64,000 nt of DNA from Acidimicrobiia bacterium (GCA_022821985.1 JAJECP010000033.1:1-64000), one strand, 5' to 3'; shown: positions 24,850 to 34,545, counted from the stretch's first letter. The notes: generated by a model from the sequence alone, not told the origin. Made by a program: numbers and translations.

Positions 24850-25511
24850 GACGGCCCCGTTGCAAGCGGAGCAGGCGCATGCCTAGGAGGCCCGTGCTGA
24901 GGCGCGTCTGCGCGCCGATGATGTGCGCGCTCGCGGCCGCTGCGTGCGGTCTGCCCACCGATGAAGCTCCCACTCACATCGAAGTGCCGGCAGGCGTGTT
25001 TCCCGACCGGAACGAACCGGTGGTCGGTGCGGAACCCGACACGCCCACGACGTCCTTGCACGCTGTCTATTTCCTGCGTGACGGATTGCTCGTGGAGCTA
25101 CAGCGGCCCCTCGCTGCGCCTGTCTTCCTCGATGCTCCGCTCAACAACCTGTTGGCTGGTCCGACACCGACCGAAGCCGAGAACGGCCTGGAATCAGCGA
25201 TCCCGGCTGGCACCGAAGTCGTGGACGTGCAACTCCTGCGCAACAACGTCGTGTCGATCCACCTCAACGAGGTCTTCTTCGAAGTAGAGGGAGCGCAGCG
25301 AGTACGCGCAGTGGCGCAGCTCGTGCTCACCGCCTCGGCGCTCGCACGTGACAGCCAGGGCGTGTTGTTCTTTCTCGACGGGGTGGCACAATCGCTTCCC
25401 GACGGCGCCGGCACGATTGCGCAAGTGCGGCCAGGTGAACTGCCCCGCGTGCTGCGGGTTGACGACTTCAGCGAGCTGATGCCGCTGACCCCGCTGCGCT
25501 CAGTTTCCTAA
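24846..25511 (+). CDS. GerMN-domain lipoprotein (short LpqB-like)
   Basis: This is an exported lipoprotein of 221 residues. A basic N-region and hydrophobic stretch end in a lipobox-like LAAAAC with acylation at Cys 34. A GerMN domain follows (about 66-200), with PLNNLLAGPTPTE and SIHLNEVFFEVEGAQ. The GTG start overlaps the kinase stop. LpqB proteins of mycobacteria also carry a large C-terminal beta-propeller, which is absent here; only the GerMN part is present. By context it modulates the upstream two-component system. Confidence 0.8.
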   Translation: MRRPRCKRSRRMPRRPVLRRVCAPMMCALAAAACGLPTDEAPTHIEVPAGVFPDRNEPVVGAEPDTPTTSLHAVYFLRDGLLVELQRPLAAPVFLDAPLNNLLAGPTPTEAENGLESAIPAGTEVVDVQLLRNNVVSIHLNEVFFEVEGAQRVRAVAQLVLTASALARDSQGVLFFLDGVAQSLPDGAGTIAQVRPGELPRVLRVDDFSELMPLTPLRSVS

Positions 25512-27049
25512 CGAACCGGTCGGCGTGTGAGCCGGCGGGGTCCGCGTGTGGCCGTCGGTCGCTGGTAGCGCGAGCGGGTGCCGACACGCACCGCTGCCAC
25601 GAACATCAGCATCGTGGGGAACACCTCGAGCCGGCCGAACAGCATGAGCACCATCATCACCGGCCGCGATGCACGTTCGAACGCAAGCGCTGAACTGGTC
25701 GGCCCGGCCTCGCCCAGCGCCGGGCCCACCGTGCCGATGGCGGAAACGGCACCGGAGAATCCCGTCTCGAGATCGTTGCCCAGGGCAGTCATCAGTACGC
25801 CGCCCGCCAGAGCAAGGCCCAGATACAGCAGCACAAAGCCCAGAGCCCGGGCCGCGACGTCCTCGGCCACGGTGGTGTCGCCAAGGCGCATCGGCAGCAC
25901 AGCCCTGCGGTGGCGAGCGCGGATGACCTCCCGGATCGCGTAGCGGGCCACGATTTGCAGCCGCAGCACTTTGATGCCGCCCGCGGTCGAGCCTGTCATG
26001 CCGCCGATCACGAACAGGGCCAGCAGCACCAGTTGCGCCGAGGGTGTCCAGAATTGCTCGTGCGCATAATCAGTGAGGCCGTAGCCAGTATTCGACCCCA
26101 GCGAGGCTGCGTAGAACGCCGCCTCCCGGAGGTTGTCGCCGAGACTGAGCTTGCCTGAATTCAGCACCAGCAGGGCAATGGCGGCACCGCCGATGAGCGC
26201 TAGATACCAGCGCAACTCCGAATAGCTCCGGCGCTGTGACTTGGTGCGCGTGATCACGTGCCAATGGATCGAGAAGCTCGCGCCGCAGGTGATCATGCCG
26301 ACGATGAGCACCAACTCGACAGCCACCGAGTCGAAGAAGGCAATCGATGCCGAGTGCGTCGAGAAGCCTCCGGTTGCCACGGTGGTGAATGCATGCGTTA
26401 CCGCGTCGAACAGGCTGGTTCCCGCTGCCAGCAGGGCGAGCGCCACCGCCAGCGTGAACGCCCCGTACAGCATCCACAGCCGGCGGGCCGTGGCGGCGAT
26501 CCGCGGCGTGAAGCGATCAGCTGTCGGGCCGGGTGCCTCGTTGGCGATCAGTTCCAAGCCGCCCACCTTCAGTGCGGGCAGCACGCTCACTGCAAGCACG
26601 ATCAAGCCCATGCCGCCGAACCATTGAGTCAGGCTGCGGAAGAAGAGGACGCCGTGGGGAACCCCGTCGATGTCAGCCAGGATCGTGGCGCCGGTGCAGG
26701 TGAATCCGGAAATGGATTCGAACAGCGCGTTGTCGGCCTCGCCCCATCCGATCACGCCGCTGAACAGGTACGGCATCGTGCCGGCTATCGAGACTGCCAG
26801 CCATGCCCATGCCACCGAGGCAAACGCCAGCGGGGAATCTGCCCGATCCGACGCCGTAGTGCTGCGGTTCATGGCGCTGCCCACGCCTGCGGTGATTGCT
26901 GCCGAAGTTCCCAGCGCGAGCGCACCTCCGCCGCCGTCGATGAGCGCGACCACGGCGGAGAGCGCCATACCGATCCCCACGAACATCAGTGCCACCCCAC
27001 TGATGTGCACGGGGGTGGATTCGAAGCGTCGTTGCCCCAGCCCGCTCAT
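25508..27049 (-). CDS. trkH: TrkH-family potassium uptake protein (canonical filter)
   Basis: This membrane pore subunit of a Trk/Ktr potassium system has 513 residues. All four filter loops look canonical: SGFTCTGAT (Gly 120), VATGGFSTHS, SNTGYGLT and GTVGPALG. The ATG at 27049 forms ATGA with the stop of the upstream TrkH paralogue. An upstream extension to 27169 lies inside that paralogue and is rejected. It is the third gene of trkA-trkH-trkH. Its stop overlaps the convergent lipoprotein stop (CTAA). Confidence 0.88.
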   Translation of the reverse strand: MSGLGQRRFESTPVHISGVALMFVGIGMALSAVVALIDGGGGALALGTSAAITAGVGSAMNRSTTASDRADSPLAFASVAWAWLAVSIAGTMPYLFSGVIGWGEADNALFESISGFTCTGATILADIDGVPHGVLFFRSLTQWFGGMGLIVLAVSVLPALKVGGLELIANEAPGPTADRFTPRIAATARRLWMLYGAFTLAVALALLAAGTSLFDAVTHAFTTVATGGFSTHSASIAFFDSVAVELVLIVGMITCGASFSIHWHVITRTKSQRRSYSELRWYLALIGGAAIALLVLNSGKLSLGDNLREAAFYAASLGSNTGYGLTDYAHEQFWTPSAQLVLLALFVIGGMTGSTAGGIKVLRLQIVARYAIREVIRARHRRAVLPMRLGDTTVAEDVAARALGFVLLYLGLALAGGVLMTALGNDLETGFSGAVSAIGTVGPALGEAGPTSSALAFERASRPVMMVLMLFGRLEVFPTMLMFVAAVRVGTRSRYQRPTATRGPRRLTRRPVR

Positions 27050-28722
27050 CGCACTCTCACTCCGTGAGGCCTGCGCCGACGCCACTGCCCATGTCGAACT
27101 GCAGCCACCGCCGGATAGGCAGCGACGCTCAGCGCCACAGCCGCAGCGGTCACCGACATGCGCCCGCACATCATGAGCAGCCCGGCCGTGATGCGACCCA
27201 GCCAGTTGACCGCGTCGAGGTGGCCGGTCGATCCCTCGACGGCCAGGTGCCCGGTCGAGTCCGCGGCGGCCATCGCAGGCCCGACGTTCGACAGCGTGGA
27301 CACGGCGTAGGTCAGCGCATCGACGATGTTCAGCCCGCTGGCGCCCAGAACGATGGAGGCAGGGATGATCAGCAGCGCTGCCAGCAGCAGCTCGCCGCTG
27401 ATGCGGCCGATCGTCGTTTCGGAGATGGTCGAACGGCCCAGGCGCAGCCGTTCGGTGAGCGACGGGTAGATGGCTCGACGCAGTTCCCGTCCGATGAAAG
27501 ACGCCAGTGTCAGCAGTCGCACGACCTTGAATCCGCCGGCCATCGACGCGCTCATGCCGCCGATCAGCATGAGGACCATCAGGACCGCCTGGCTGCCGAT
27601 CGACAGCTCAACGAGCGATGTGGTCTGGAAGCCGGTGGTCGAGATCACCGACACCACCGCAAACAACGACTCACGGATGTGTTCGCCGCCGAAGATGTGC
27701 GTCCAGCCGACGCCGTCGCGTGGCAACAGCGCCACCGCCACCGTGGCGAAGGTGATCAGGGTGATGTACAGCCGGAATTCGTAGCTGCGAATGAACCGGG
27801 CCGGGTCACGGCGCCGGATCGCCAGGAACATGAGCGGCAGGCTCACACCTCCAGCCGCCATGCCGAAGATCGCCACCCATTCGATGGCTGCCGAGTCGAA
27901 TGCGCCTAGGGAGGCCGCCTGCGTGGAGAAGCCGCCGGTCGAGGCCGTGGTCAGTGCGTGCAGCCCGCTCTGCAGCAGTGGCATGCCGGCGAGTGCGAAA
28001 CCGACCGCGACCAGCACCGTGAGCACGCCGTACAGCAGCAGGAGGCGACCCATCGTGCCGGCGCTGCGGGGAGCCAGCCTGCGAGCCGAGCGGGTCGCCA
28101 CTCCCCCGTCGGTGTCCAAGCCGCCGACGCCGAGATGGGGCAGCACGCGGACGAGCACCACGATGAATGCTGCCCCGCCCAGCCACTGCCCCACTGCTCG
28201 CAGTGCCAGCATCCCGCCGCCGAGGTCGGATCCTGCAATGGTGGTGCTGTTGGTGCCGGTGACCGTCGCCGCTGCTTCGGCAAATGCGGTTGCCAACGCA
28301 CCGGGCTCCACTGCGCCGGTCGCGAGATGCGCAACGGCGACGGCGGCGACCGCTGCAGATGATCCGAGCACCAGTGCCGTCAAGGTCTGGCGCTCGGTGA
28401 TGCGCCGCTCGAACCGGCACAGGCGCAACAGTCCCAGGGCGAACACCGCGACGGCAGCGCCGGCAAGCAGCAGCGGGACGGCATCTGTGCCGGACTCGCC
28501 GCTCGCAGCAACCCGTCCCCCGAACAGCCAGTCGAATACCGCGCACATCGCAAACACCGGCGAGGCTGCGGCCAGCACTACCAAAGCCGTGATGGCAAGT
28601 GTCGACTCGTACGGTCCGCGTGCCCACCTGTGCAGCAGGCCGTCGGCGCCTCGCACCGCTCGCACCACCAAACGGCGAAGCCTCTCGCGCTCCCGAGCCC
28701 GGCGTGCCGGACGGGGTGTCAC
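27046..28722 (-). CDS. TrkH-like cation transporter paralogue with atypical first filter loop
   Basis: This is a second, longer TrkH-type protein (558 residues) with a basic N-terminal tail and multiple membrane segments. Loops two to four keep Gly (STGGFST, STTGFQT, SNVGPAM). The first loop reads VTGTNSTTI where its neighbour has FTCTGATI, so the filter Gly appears to be Ser 159 if the alignment holds. In plant HKT transporters a Ser at that site goes with sodium selectivity. The GTG start overlaps the trkA stop (GTGA). It may pair with the other TrkH in a heterodimer. Confidence 0.83.
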   Translation of the reverse strand: MTPRPARRARERERLRRLVVRAVRGADGLLHRWARGPYESTLAITALVVLAAASPVFAMCAVFDWLFGGRVAASGESGTDAVPLLLAGAAVAVFALGLLRLCRFERRITERQTLTALVLGSSAAVAAVAVAHLATGAVEPGALATAFAEAAATVTGTNSTTIAGSDLGGGMLALRAVGQWLGGAAFIVVLVRVLPHLGVGGLDTDGGVATRSARRLAPRSAGTMGRLLLLYGVLTVLVAVGFALAGMPLLQSGLHALTTASTGGFSTQAASLGAFDSAAIEWVAIFGMAAGGVSLPLMFLAIRRRDPARFIRSYEFRLYITLITFATVAVALLPRDGVGWTHIFGGEHIRESLFAVVSVISTTGFQTTSLVELSIGSQAVLMVLMLIGGMSASMAGGFKVVRLLTLASFIGRELRRAIYPSLTERLRLGRSTISETTIGRISGELLLAALLIIPASIVLGASGLNIVDALTYAVSTLSNVGPAMAAADSTGHLAVEGSTGHLDAVNWLGRITAGLLMMCGRMSVTAAAVALSVAAYPAVAAVRHGQWRRRRPHGVRVR

Positions 28723-30062
28723 CGAAAGGCCTGCTTGACCTCGTCCACGCAGTCAGGCGTCACAAAGGCGACCACGTGGTCCCGCGCCCTCAGCTCGCTC
28801 CGGCCCCGGGCAATGCGGGCCTTGCCGTCCCGCACGATCGCTGCGAGCAGCATCTGGCCAGGAAGGTGAAGTTCGCGCACGAACGAGCCGTCGGCGCTTG
28901 AACCCGCACCCACTTCGAATTCGAGTACTTCGACATCGCCTTCGAGGAAGGTCGCCACGGCAGTGACGTCTCCCCGCACCATCCGCAGGACCATGTTGGC
29001 GCTGGCCGTGCGGGGTGACAGCGCCGCGTCGATGCCCACTTGCTCCAGCAACGGCAGCAATGACAGGCGATGCACGACGGCGATGGTCTCGGTAGCTCCT
29101 TCAGACTTGGCATACAGGCAGGCCAGGACGTTGGCATCGTCTTCTCCGGTCACGGCCACCACAGCGTCGAAGGTGCCGACGCCCTCGCGCGCGAGCACGT
29201 CGATGTCGGTGATGTCGCCATGCAGCACGAGTGCGCCGGCGTGGCGCTCGCTCAGCTCGAGACAGCGTTCGTGGTGCTGCTCGATGATGACGACTTCAAT
29301 GTGACGCTCGAGCAGCCGACCGGCCAGCACGCCGGCCGTGCGCCCCCCGCCCAGGATCATGACGCGGCGCACGTCTGAGCGGCTCAGCCCCATGATCTCC
29401 ATGAGCTCACGTCGCCCCTGGCGCCGGCACACCACTCTGAGCAAGTCGTGCGGCTGCAGCGTGGTCTCGCGGCGCATGACGGTGACCTCGCCATCGCGCG
29501 ACAGTGCGCCGAAGATGAAGTCCCATTCCGGCTCGTAGTACGCGCCGATCTCGGCCATGGTCTTGCCGACCAGCGGGGCATCTTCCGCCAGGCGTGCGCC
29601 CACCACCAGCACTTCGCCGTTCGCGAGCTCGTTGATGTCGGACACGCCGTGGTACACGAGCAAGTCCATGATGGCGTCGGCGGTCTGCTCATCGGGGTCG
29701 AGCACCAGGTCGACGCCGATTGCGTTTCGCAGGCTGCGACCCGGCGCGCCGCGCAAGTCGCCGTCCTGCAGCCGTGCGACGGTCGCTGGCACGCCTGCCT
29801 GCTTCGCCTGCATGCACACGAGCAGGTTGACCTCGTCGGAATCGGTGACGGCCACTACGACCTCAGCGCGTTCGAGGCCGGCTTCTGCCAGCACGCTGGG
29901 GTTGGTGCCGCTCCCGTTCACGGTGAGCAGGTCGACCTCGGAGGCCAGCGCGTCGAGACGCCGCGAGTGCTGGTCGATGACGATGACGTCGTTGCCCTCA
30001 CGGCTGAGGCGTCCGGCGATGTAGCTTCCGACCTCGCCGGCCCCCACCACGAGAATCCTCAC
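28719..30062 (-). CDS. trkA: Trk system regulatory subunit TrkA (two RCK modules)
   Basis: This cytoplasmic gating subunit binds NAD(H)/ATP and controls the TrkH pores. Two RCK_N/RCK_C modules lie in tandem. The first has RILVVGAGEVGSYIAGRL, with IDQHSRRLDAL at the end of the second strand. The second starts at MILGGGRTAGVLAGRLLER near residue 230. The GTG at 30062 is chosen because it puts the Rossmann strand at the N-terminus, although the frame is open further upstream. The length is 447 residues. It is the first gene of an operon with two trkH genes and is divergent from glpK. Confidence 0.88.
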   Translation of the reverse strand: MRILVVGAGEVGSYIAGRLSREGNDVIVIDQHSRRLDALASEVDLLTVNGSGTNPSVLAEAGLERAEVVVAVTDSDEVNLLVCMQAKQAGVPATVARLQDGDLRGAPGRSLRNAIGVDLVLDPDEQTADAIMDLLVYHGVSDINELANGEVLVVGARLAEDAPLVGKTMAEIGAYYEPEWDFIFGALSRDGEVTVMRRETTLQPHDLLRVVCRRQGRRELMEIMGLSRSDVRRVMILGGGRTAGVLAGRLLERHIEVVIIEQHHERCLELSERHAGALVLHGDITDIDVLAREGVGTFDAVVAVTGEDDANVLACLYAKSEGATETIAVVHRLSLLPLLEQVGIDAALSPRTASANMVLRMVRGDVTAVATFLEGDVEVLEFEVGAGSSADGSFVRELHLPGQMLLAAIVRDGKARIARGRSELRARDHVVAFVTPDCVDEVKQAFR

Positions 30063-30121
30063 AATGGGCGACCCTACTTCGGGCCACTGGAAAGCGAAGT
30101 CATCATGACGCGGGAGGCGCC

Positions 30122-31627
30122 ATGGCGCTGGTGATTGCAATCGATGCCGGTACCACCGGTGTGCGCTCGATGGCGGTGGACGAGACCGGCGGCGAGGTGG
30201 CGTACGCCTACCGGCCGTTCCCCCAGCACTATCCGAGCCCCGGCCTGGTGGAGCACGACCCGAACGAGATCTGGGATGCCACGGTCGCCACCCTCGACGA
30301 ACTCTGCTCCAGCCTCCGTGCGCTCGAAGACGGGCAGATGCCCACAGTGGCAGCGATCGGCATCACCAACCAGCGCGAGACCGTCGTGGCGTGGGATCGT
30401 CGCTCATCGCAGCCGCTTGCACGGGCTCTCGTCTGGCAGGACGTACGCACAGCGTCGCGCTGCGAGGAGCTGCAGGCCGCCGGTCACCTGCCAGAAGTGC
30501 GGCAACGGACCGGCCTCGTGCTCAGCCCCTATTTCAGCGGCACCAAGGCTGAGTGGCTCTTGCGTGATGGCGGTGTTTCGGCAAGTGCAGCTCTGGCTCT
30601 GGGGACCGTCGACAGCTGGCTGATGTGGAAGCTCAGCGGCGGCACCGAGTTCGTCACCGACCCGACGAATGCCTCGCGCACGTTGCTCTATGACATCAAC
30701 GAGGGCGATTGGTCGGAGCCGATGTGCGAGCTGCTCTCTGTGCCGATGCAGGCGCTAGCGGAGATACGCCCGTCAGCCGGGCAGTTCTGCCTCACTGCGG
30801 ACACCACGGCGTTGGGACCGGGCATCGCCGTCAGCGGTGTCGCAGGAGACCAACAGGCTGCGCTGTTCGGACAGGGCTGTCACGACGTCGGGATGGCCAA
30901 GAACACCTACGGAACAGGTTCGTTCGTCTTGATGAACGTCGGAGGCGAGTGTCCCGAACCGGTCGACGGGCTGCTCACAACCGTGGCCTGGGATCTGGGG
31001 TCCGGACCGACGTTCGCGCTCGAAGGGTCGATCTTCGCAACGGGCTCCGCCGTGAGTTGGCTCACCGACATCCTGCACGGTGCCACCGACGCCGCAGCGA
31101 TCGAGGAGCTGGCGAGAAGCGTGCCCGACAGCGCTGGTGTGGTCGTAGTACCGGCATTCGCCGGCCTCGGCAGCCCGTGGTGGGATCCATCAGCCCGCGG
31201 GGCGATCATGGGTCTGACATTCGCGTCCACGCCGGCACACATCGCTCGAGCCACGATCGAGTCCATGGCACTGCAGACCCGCGACGTCGTCCAGACGATG
31301 AGTGCCGCCGCCGGGCGCGAGGTCGCCGAGCTCAGGATCGACGGCGGAGCTGCGGTGAACAACCTGCTGTGCAGCATCCAGGCCGACCAGCTGGGCGCGC
31401 CGGTGAGCCGGCCGATCGTGACCGAGACCACCGCCCTGGGTGCGGCGATGTTGGCCGGGCTAGCGGGAGGCGTGTGGACCTCGCCGGTCGAGGCAGCGTC
31501 GGTGTGGCGGCTGGACCGGCGTTTCGAGCCCTCAGGCGATCAGGCCGACTCCGATCGGCTTCATGGGCTCTGGCGACGAGCACTCGAACGGACGCTGCGC
31601 TGGTCGCCGGACGAAGGCAGCGAGTAG
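30122..31627 (+). CDS. glpK: glycerol kinase
   Basis: This FGGY-family kinase phosphorylates glycerol to glycerol 3-phosphate with ATP. The phosphate-binding loop DAGTTGVRS is at the N-terminus. VEHDPNEIW, QRETVVAWDR, LVWQDVRT, the glycerol-kinase-typical SPYFSGTKAEWLL and the C-terminal DGGAAVNNLL nucleotide site are present. The ATG at 30122 is preceded by GGGAGG. The length is 501 residues. No glpF or glpD is nearby; it is a single gene between divergent trkA and a convergent aminotransferase whose stop is only a few bases away. Confidence 0.92.
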   Translation: MALVIAIDAGTTGVRSMAVDETGGEVAYAYRPFPQHYPSPGLVEHDPNEIWDATVATLDELCSSLRALEDGQMPTVAAIGITNQRETVVAWDRRSSQPLARALVWQDVRTASRCEELQAAGHLPEVRQRTGLVLSPYFSGTKAEWLLRDGGVSASAALALGTVDSWLMWKLSGGTEFVTDPTNASRTLLYDINEGDWSEPMCELLSVPMQALAEIRPSAGQFCLTADTTALGPGIAVSGVAGDQQAALFGQGCHDVGMAKNTYGTGSFVLMNVGGECPEPVDGLLTTVAWDLGSGPTFALEGSIFATGSAVSWLTDILHGATDAAAIEELARSVPDSAGVVVVPAFAGLGSPWWDPSARGAIMGLTFASTPAHIARATIESMALQTRDVVQTMSAAAGREVAELRIDGGAAVNNLLCSIQADQLGAPVSRPIVTETTALGAAMLAGLAGGVWTSPVEAASVWRLDRRFEPSGDQADSDRLHGLWRRALERTLRWSPDEGSE

Positions 31628-31630
31628 CCC

Positions 31631-32815
31631 TCAGTCGAGTTGTGTCAGTTGGTCGAGAGCACCGCGGAGCTGGCTGATGGCCTGACGGATCCGATGCTCG
31701 TTCTCGACCAGCGCGAAGCGCACGTGGCCTTCGCCGCCCGGGCCGAACCCGACCCCCGGCGACAGCGCCACGTTCGCTTCGTTCACGAGCAGCTTGCAGA
31801 AGTCGACCGATCCCATATGCCGGTAAGGCTCGGGGATCTCGGCCCAGGCGAACATGGTGCCCTTCGGCGGCGCGAGGTCCCAGCCGATGCGGCTCAGCCC
31901 GCGCACCAGAACATCGCGCCGGTTGCGGTAGGTGTCGCGTATCTCGTTGGGATAGTCCTGATCCTCGTTCATGACCACCGTCGCCGCGATCTGAATCGGC
32001 TGGAACGTGCCGTAGTCGAGATAGCTCTTGAGCTTGGCGAGTGCCGCTATCACCTGGGCGTTGCCCAGGCAGAACGCAACCCGCCAGCCCGCCATCGAGA
32101 ACGATTTCGTGAGGCTGTAGAACTCGACGGCTACGTCCTTCGCACCCTCGGCCTGCAGGATCGACGGCGGTTCGTAGCCGTCAAAACCCAGATCCGCGTA
32201 GGCAAAATCGTGAACGAGCAGCACCTCGCGTTCGCGCGCGAAATCCACGATGCGCTGCATGAACTCCAGATCCACGCAGGCAGTCGTGGGGTTGTGCGGG
32301 AATGACAGCACGATCACTCGCGGCCGCGGCCAGGAGTACTCGAAACGCTCCACCAAGCGCTCGAAGAAGGTGTCGCCGGTGTCGAGCGGCACCTCTCGCA
32401 CGCTGGCGCCCGTGAAGAGCGGGCCGAAGATATGGATCGGATACGACGGCGCCGGCACCAAGCAGGCGTCGCCGGGCGCCAGCAAGGTCCACATCAAGTG
32501 CGAGAAGCCCTCCTTCGCGCCGATCGTGTTGATGATCTCGGTATCGGGATCGAGCTCGACGTTCCATTTGCGCCGGTACAGGTCTCCGACCGCCGCACGC
32601 AGCTTCGGAATGCCCCGGCTGGCCGAATACCGGTGGTTGCGGGCGTTGAGAGCAGCCTCCGCCAGCTTCTTCACAGCACGCTCGGGCGACGGCAGGTCAG
32701 GATTGCCGAAGCCCAGGTCGATGACGTCCGCACCAGCGCGGCGACGCTCGATCTTCAGCGCGTCGATGATGGTGAATACATACGGCGGCAGGCCACCGAT
32801 CCGGCGGAATTCCAT
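31631..32815 (-). CDS. class I/II PLP-dependent aminotransferase (alanine-aminotransferase-like)
   Basis: This fold-type I aminotransferase has 394 residues. It shows GFGNPDLPSPERAVKKLAE, YSASRGIPKLR, the HNPTTACVD segment with the cofactor-binding Asn, Tyr 207 in DFAYADLGF and the Schiff-base Lys 237 in SLTKSFSMAGWR. The pattern resembles AlaC-type alanine/2-oxoglutarate transaminases, but the substrate is not provable from sequence. I chose the ATG at 32815. It follows the SRPBCC gene by 25 bases on the same strand. Confidence 0.85.
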   Translation of the reverse strand: MEFRRIGGLPPYVFTIIDALKIERRRAGADVIDLGFGNPDLPSPERAVKKLAEAALNARNHRYSASRGIPKLRAAVGDLYRRKWNVELDPDTEIINTIGAKEGFSHLMWTLLAPGDACLVPAPSYPIHIFGPLFTGASVREVPLDTGDTFFERLVERFEYSWPRPRVIVLSFPHNPTTACVDLEFMQRIVDFAREREVLLVHDFAYADLGFDGYEPPSILQAEGAKDVAVEFYSLTKSFSMAGWRVAFCLGNAQVIAALAKLKSYLDYGTFQPIQIAATVVMNEDQDYPNEIRDTYRNRRDVLVRGLSRIGWDLAPPKGTMFAWAEIPEPYRHMGSVDFCKLLVNEANVALSPGVGFGPGGEGHVRFALVENEHRIRQAISQLRGALDQLTQLD

Positions 32816-32840
32816 GGCGCTGGCAGCGACCCTCGGGGCC

Positions 32841-33293
32841 CTAGCTCGCGGGACCCGACTCGAGACGCGCCGCGAAGTCGGCCAGGGCGGTGTGAGCGAT
32901 GCGTCGTTCCGCGCGGCGCTTGACGAAACCGGGAAGCGGCACTGCCAGTTCCAAGGCGAGCTGGTAGAGCACCTCGGTGCGGCCAGGCTCTGTCGCCGGG
33001 TTGAACTCGTACCTGCCGTCGAGCTGCTTGACGACATCACCGTCGACGAGCTTCCACGAGAGGCGGTGGGGTGCCCCGCCATGGTCGTAGGCGAGGGTGT
33101 ACCTCGCAGACCTTCCGAGTGCCTCCACGCGGAACGATGCCTGCGCCGTTCGCCCGTCCGGATCGCTCTCGATCACCGTCGCCGAAGAGACGTCGGTTGC
33201 CCATTCGGGATACCGCTCGATATCGGAGATGAGCGCGTAGCAGTCCTCAGGCGACGCGGTCACGACCGTGGTCATCGTCATCTCGTCGATCAT
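32841..33293 (-). CDS. SRPBCC (polyketide cyclase/START-like) family protein
   Basis: This is a small helix-grip protein of about 150 residues with the opening pattern VTASPEDCYALISDIERYPEWATDV, seen in polyketide cyclase/coenzyme Q-binding proteins. I chose the ATG at 33293 (MIDEMTM); an ATG at 33344 would add 17 residues. The ligand is unknown. Its position downstream of a PimB'-like gene matches mycobacteria, where the SRPBCC protein Rv2185c lies near pimB' (Rv2188c). The 139-base gap to pimB' (33294-33432) holds no gene and no clear signal. Confidence 0.8.
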   Translation of the reverse strand: MIDEMTMTTVVTASPEDCYALISDIERYPEWATDVSSATVIESDPDGRTAQASFRVEALGRSARYTLAYDHGGAPHRLSWKLVDGDVVKQLDGRYEFNPATEPGRTEVLYQLALELAVPLPGFVKRRAERRIAHTALADFAARLESGPAS

Positions 33294-33432
33294 CGTTGCG
33301 TTCTGTGTCCTGTGTGCTGGGTCCGGTGTCCTGATTGTTTCCATTGTCTCAGGATCACAGCCGGCAGTGGCTCATATTCGCAGCATCTTCACGGTTCTGA
33401 CATCCGCAGTTCGCGCTGCCGGGATGTGCCAC

Positions 33433-34545
33433 TCAGGACAGGGCGGCCTCGAGCCTGGTTGCCAGCCCGTCGTAGGAGAACCGCAGTTCCGACTCTCGGC
33501 GCGCCGCAGCTCCCATAGCTGCCCGTCCGCGCTCTGAGTACAACAGGTCATCGATGGCGGTCGCGACTTCGCCTGGGTCCGCGGGCCGTTCCACCACCAG
33601 CCCGGTCCGGCCGTGGGCTACCGCTTCATGGCTGCCGCCTGATCGGCCGGCGACCGCAGGAACGCCGCATGCGGCGGCCTCGACGAACACGATGCCGAAG
33701 CCCTCCTGCTCAAGTCCCGCCCACCTGCTGCGGCACGGCGCTGCGAAGACGTCGCCCATGGCAATGAACAGGGGCACGTCGCCATCGCTGATGCGGCCCG
33801 AAAAGACGACCGGGACGCCGAGGCGCCCCGCAACCCGCTCCAGCCGCCGCCGGTCGCGCCCGGCACCTGCAATCGCCAACTGCAATCCGGGATGTTTCGA
33901 CCTCAGACGCGATACGGCCTCGATGACAGCATCGAAACCCTTACGCGGGACCAACCTGCTCAGACAGACAACCAGCGGTCCGGGATCCAGGCCGAACTTT
34001 CGGCGGGCACGCAGCCGGGCCTCGGTTTCGAGAGGCACAAACCGGTCGGTATCAACCCCGGGCGGCACCTCGGTGACGGGCAACTCACGAGATGCGCATC
34101 GTTCCGCCTCCCCAGCCGCGTACCCGCCGGCTGAGATCACCAGCGACGCATCTCGAAGCACCCGTGACAGCACAGCAGACAGCCCGGGCAATCGTGCCGG
34201 CACCGTCACCTCCGCGCCATGGAGCACCACGCCGTAGGGAACGCCAAGCCATGGGCCCAGCGCCCCGAGTGGCAAGGCCGGATCGAGCAGCACGATCTCG
34301 GCGCCGACCTCGTTGGCCAGGCCTCGGATCCGTTTGGCCAAGCCCGGATGCGGCAGCAGCACACGATCCCGGGTTCTCACAATCCGCATGGGTTGAGCGG
34401 CATCAAACGCGGCGGCGCCGCGGTGCGGCGTAGTGAGCACCGTGGTGGCCTCAGGCGGCAGGCGGCGCCATAGCTCCCAGAGGTAGCTCTGGATGCCGCC
34501 GACCTTCGGCGGGAAATCGTTGGTGACCAAGAGGTGACGGCGCAT
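33433..34545 (-). CDS. pimB: GT4 glycosyltransferase, PimB'-like mannosyltransferase
   Basis: This GT-B glycosyltransferase has 370 residues. It starts TNDFPPKVGGIQSYLWEL, with LSRLVPRKGFD as the donor-side hinge and EGFGIVFVEAAACGVPAVAG containing the EX7E motif. CRSRWAGLEQEGFGI matches the PimB' subgroup, which adds the second mannose to phosphatidylinositol monomannoside at the inner membrane. The ATG at 34545 shares one base with the queG stop (TGATG). A role in PIM synthesis is inferred from sequence and from the SRPBCC/trpD synteny. Confidence 0.82.
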   Translation of the reverse strand: MRRHLLVTNDFPPKVGGIQSYLWELWRRLPPEATTVLTTPHRGAAAFDAAQPMRIVRTRDRVLLPHPGLAKRIRGLANEVGAEIVLLDPALPLGALGPWLGVPYGVVLHGAEVTVPARLPGLSAVLSRVLRDASLVISAGGYAAGEAERCASRELPVTEVPPGVDTDRFVPLETEARLRARRKFGLDPGPLVVCLSRLVPRKGFDAVIEAVSRLRSKHPGLQLAIAGAGRDRRRLERVAGRLGVPVVFSGRISDGDVPLFIAMGDVFAAPCRSRWAGLEQEGFGIVFVEAAACGVPAVAGRSGGSHEAVAHGRTGLVVERPADPGEVATAIDDLLYSERGRAAMGAAARRESELRFSYDGLATRLEAALS

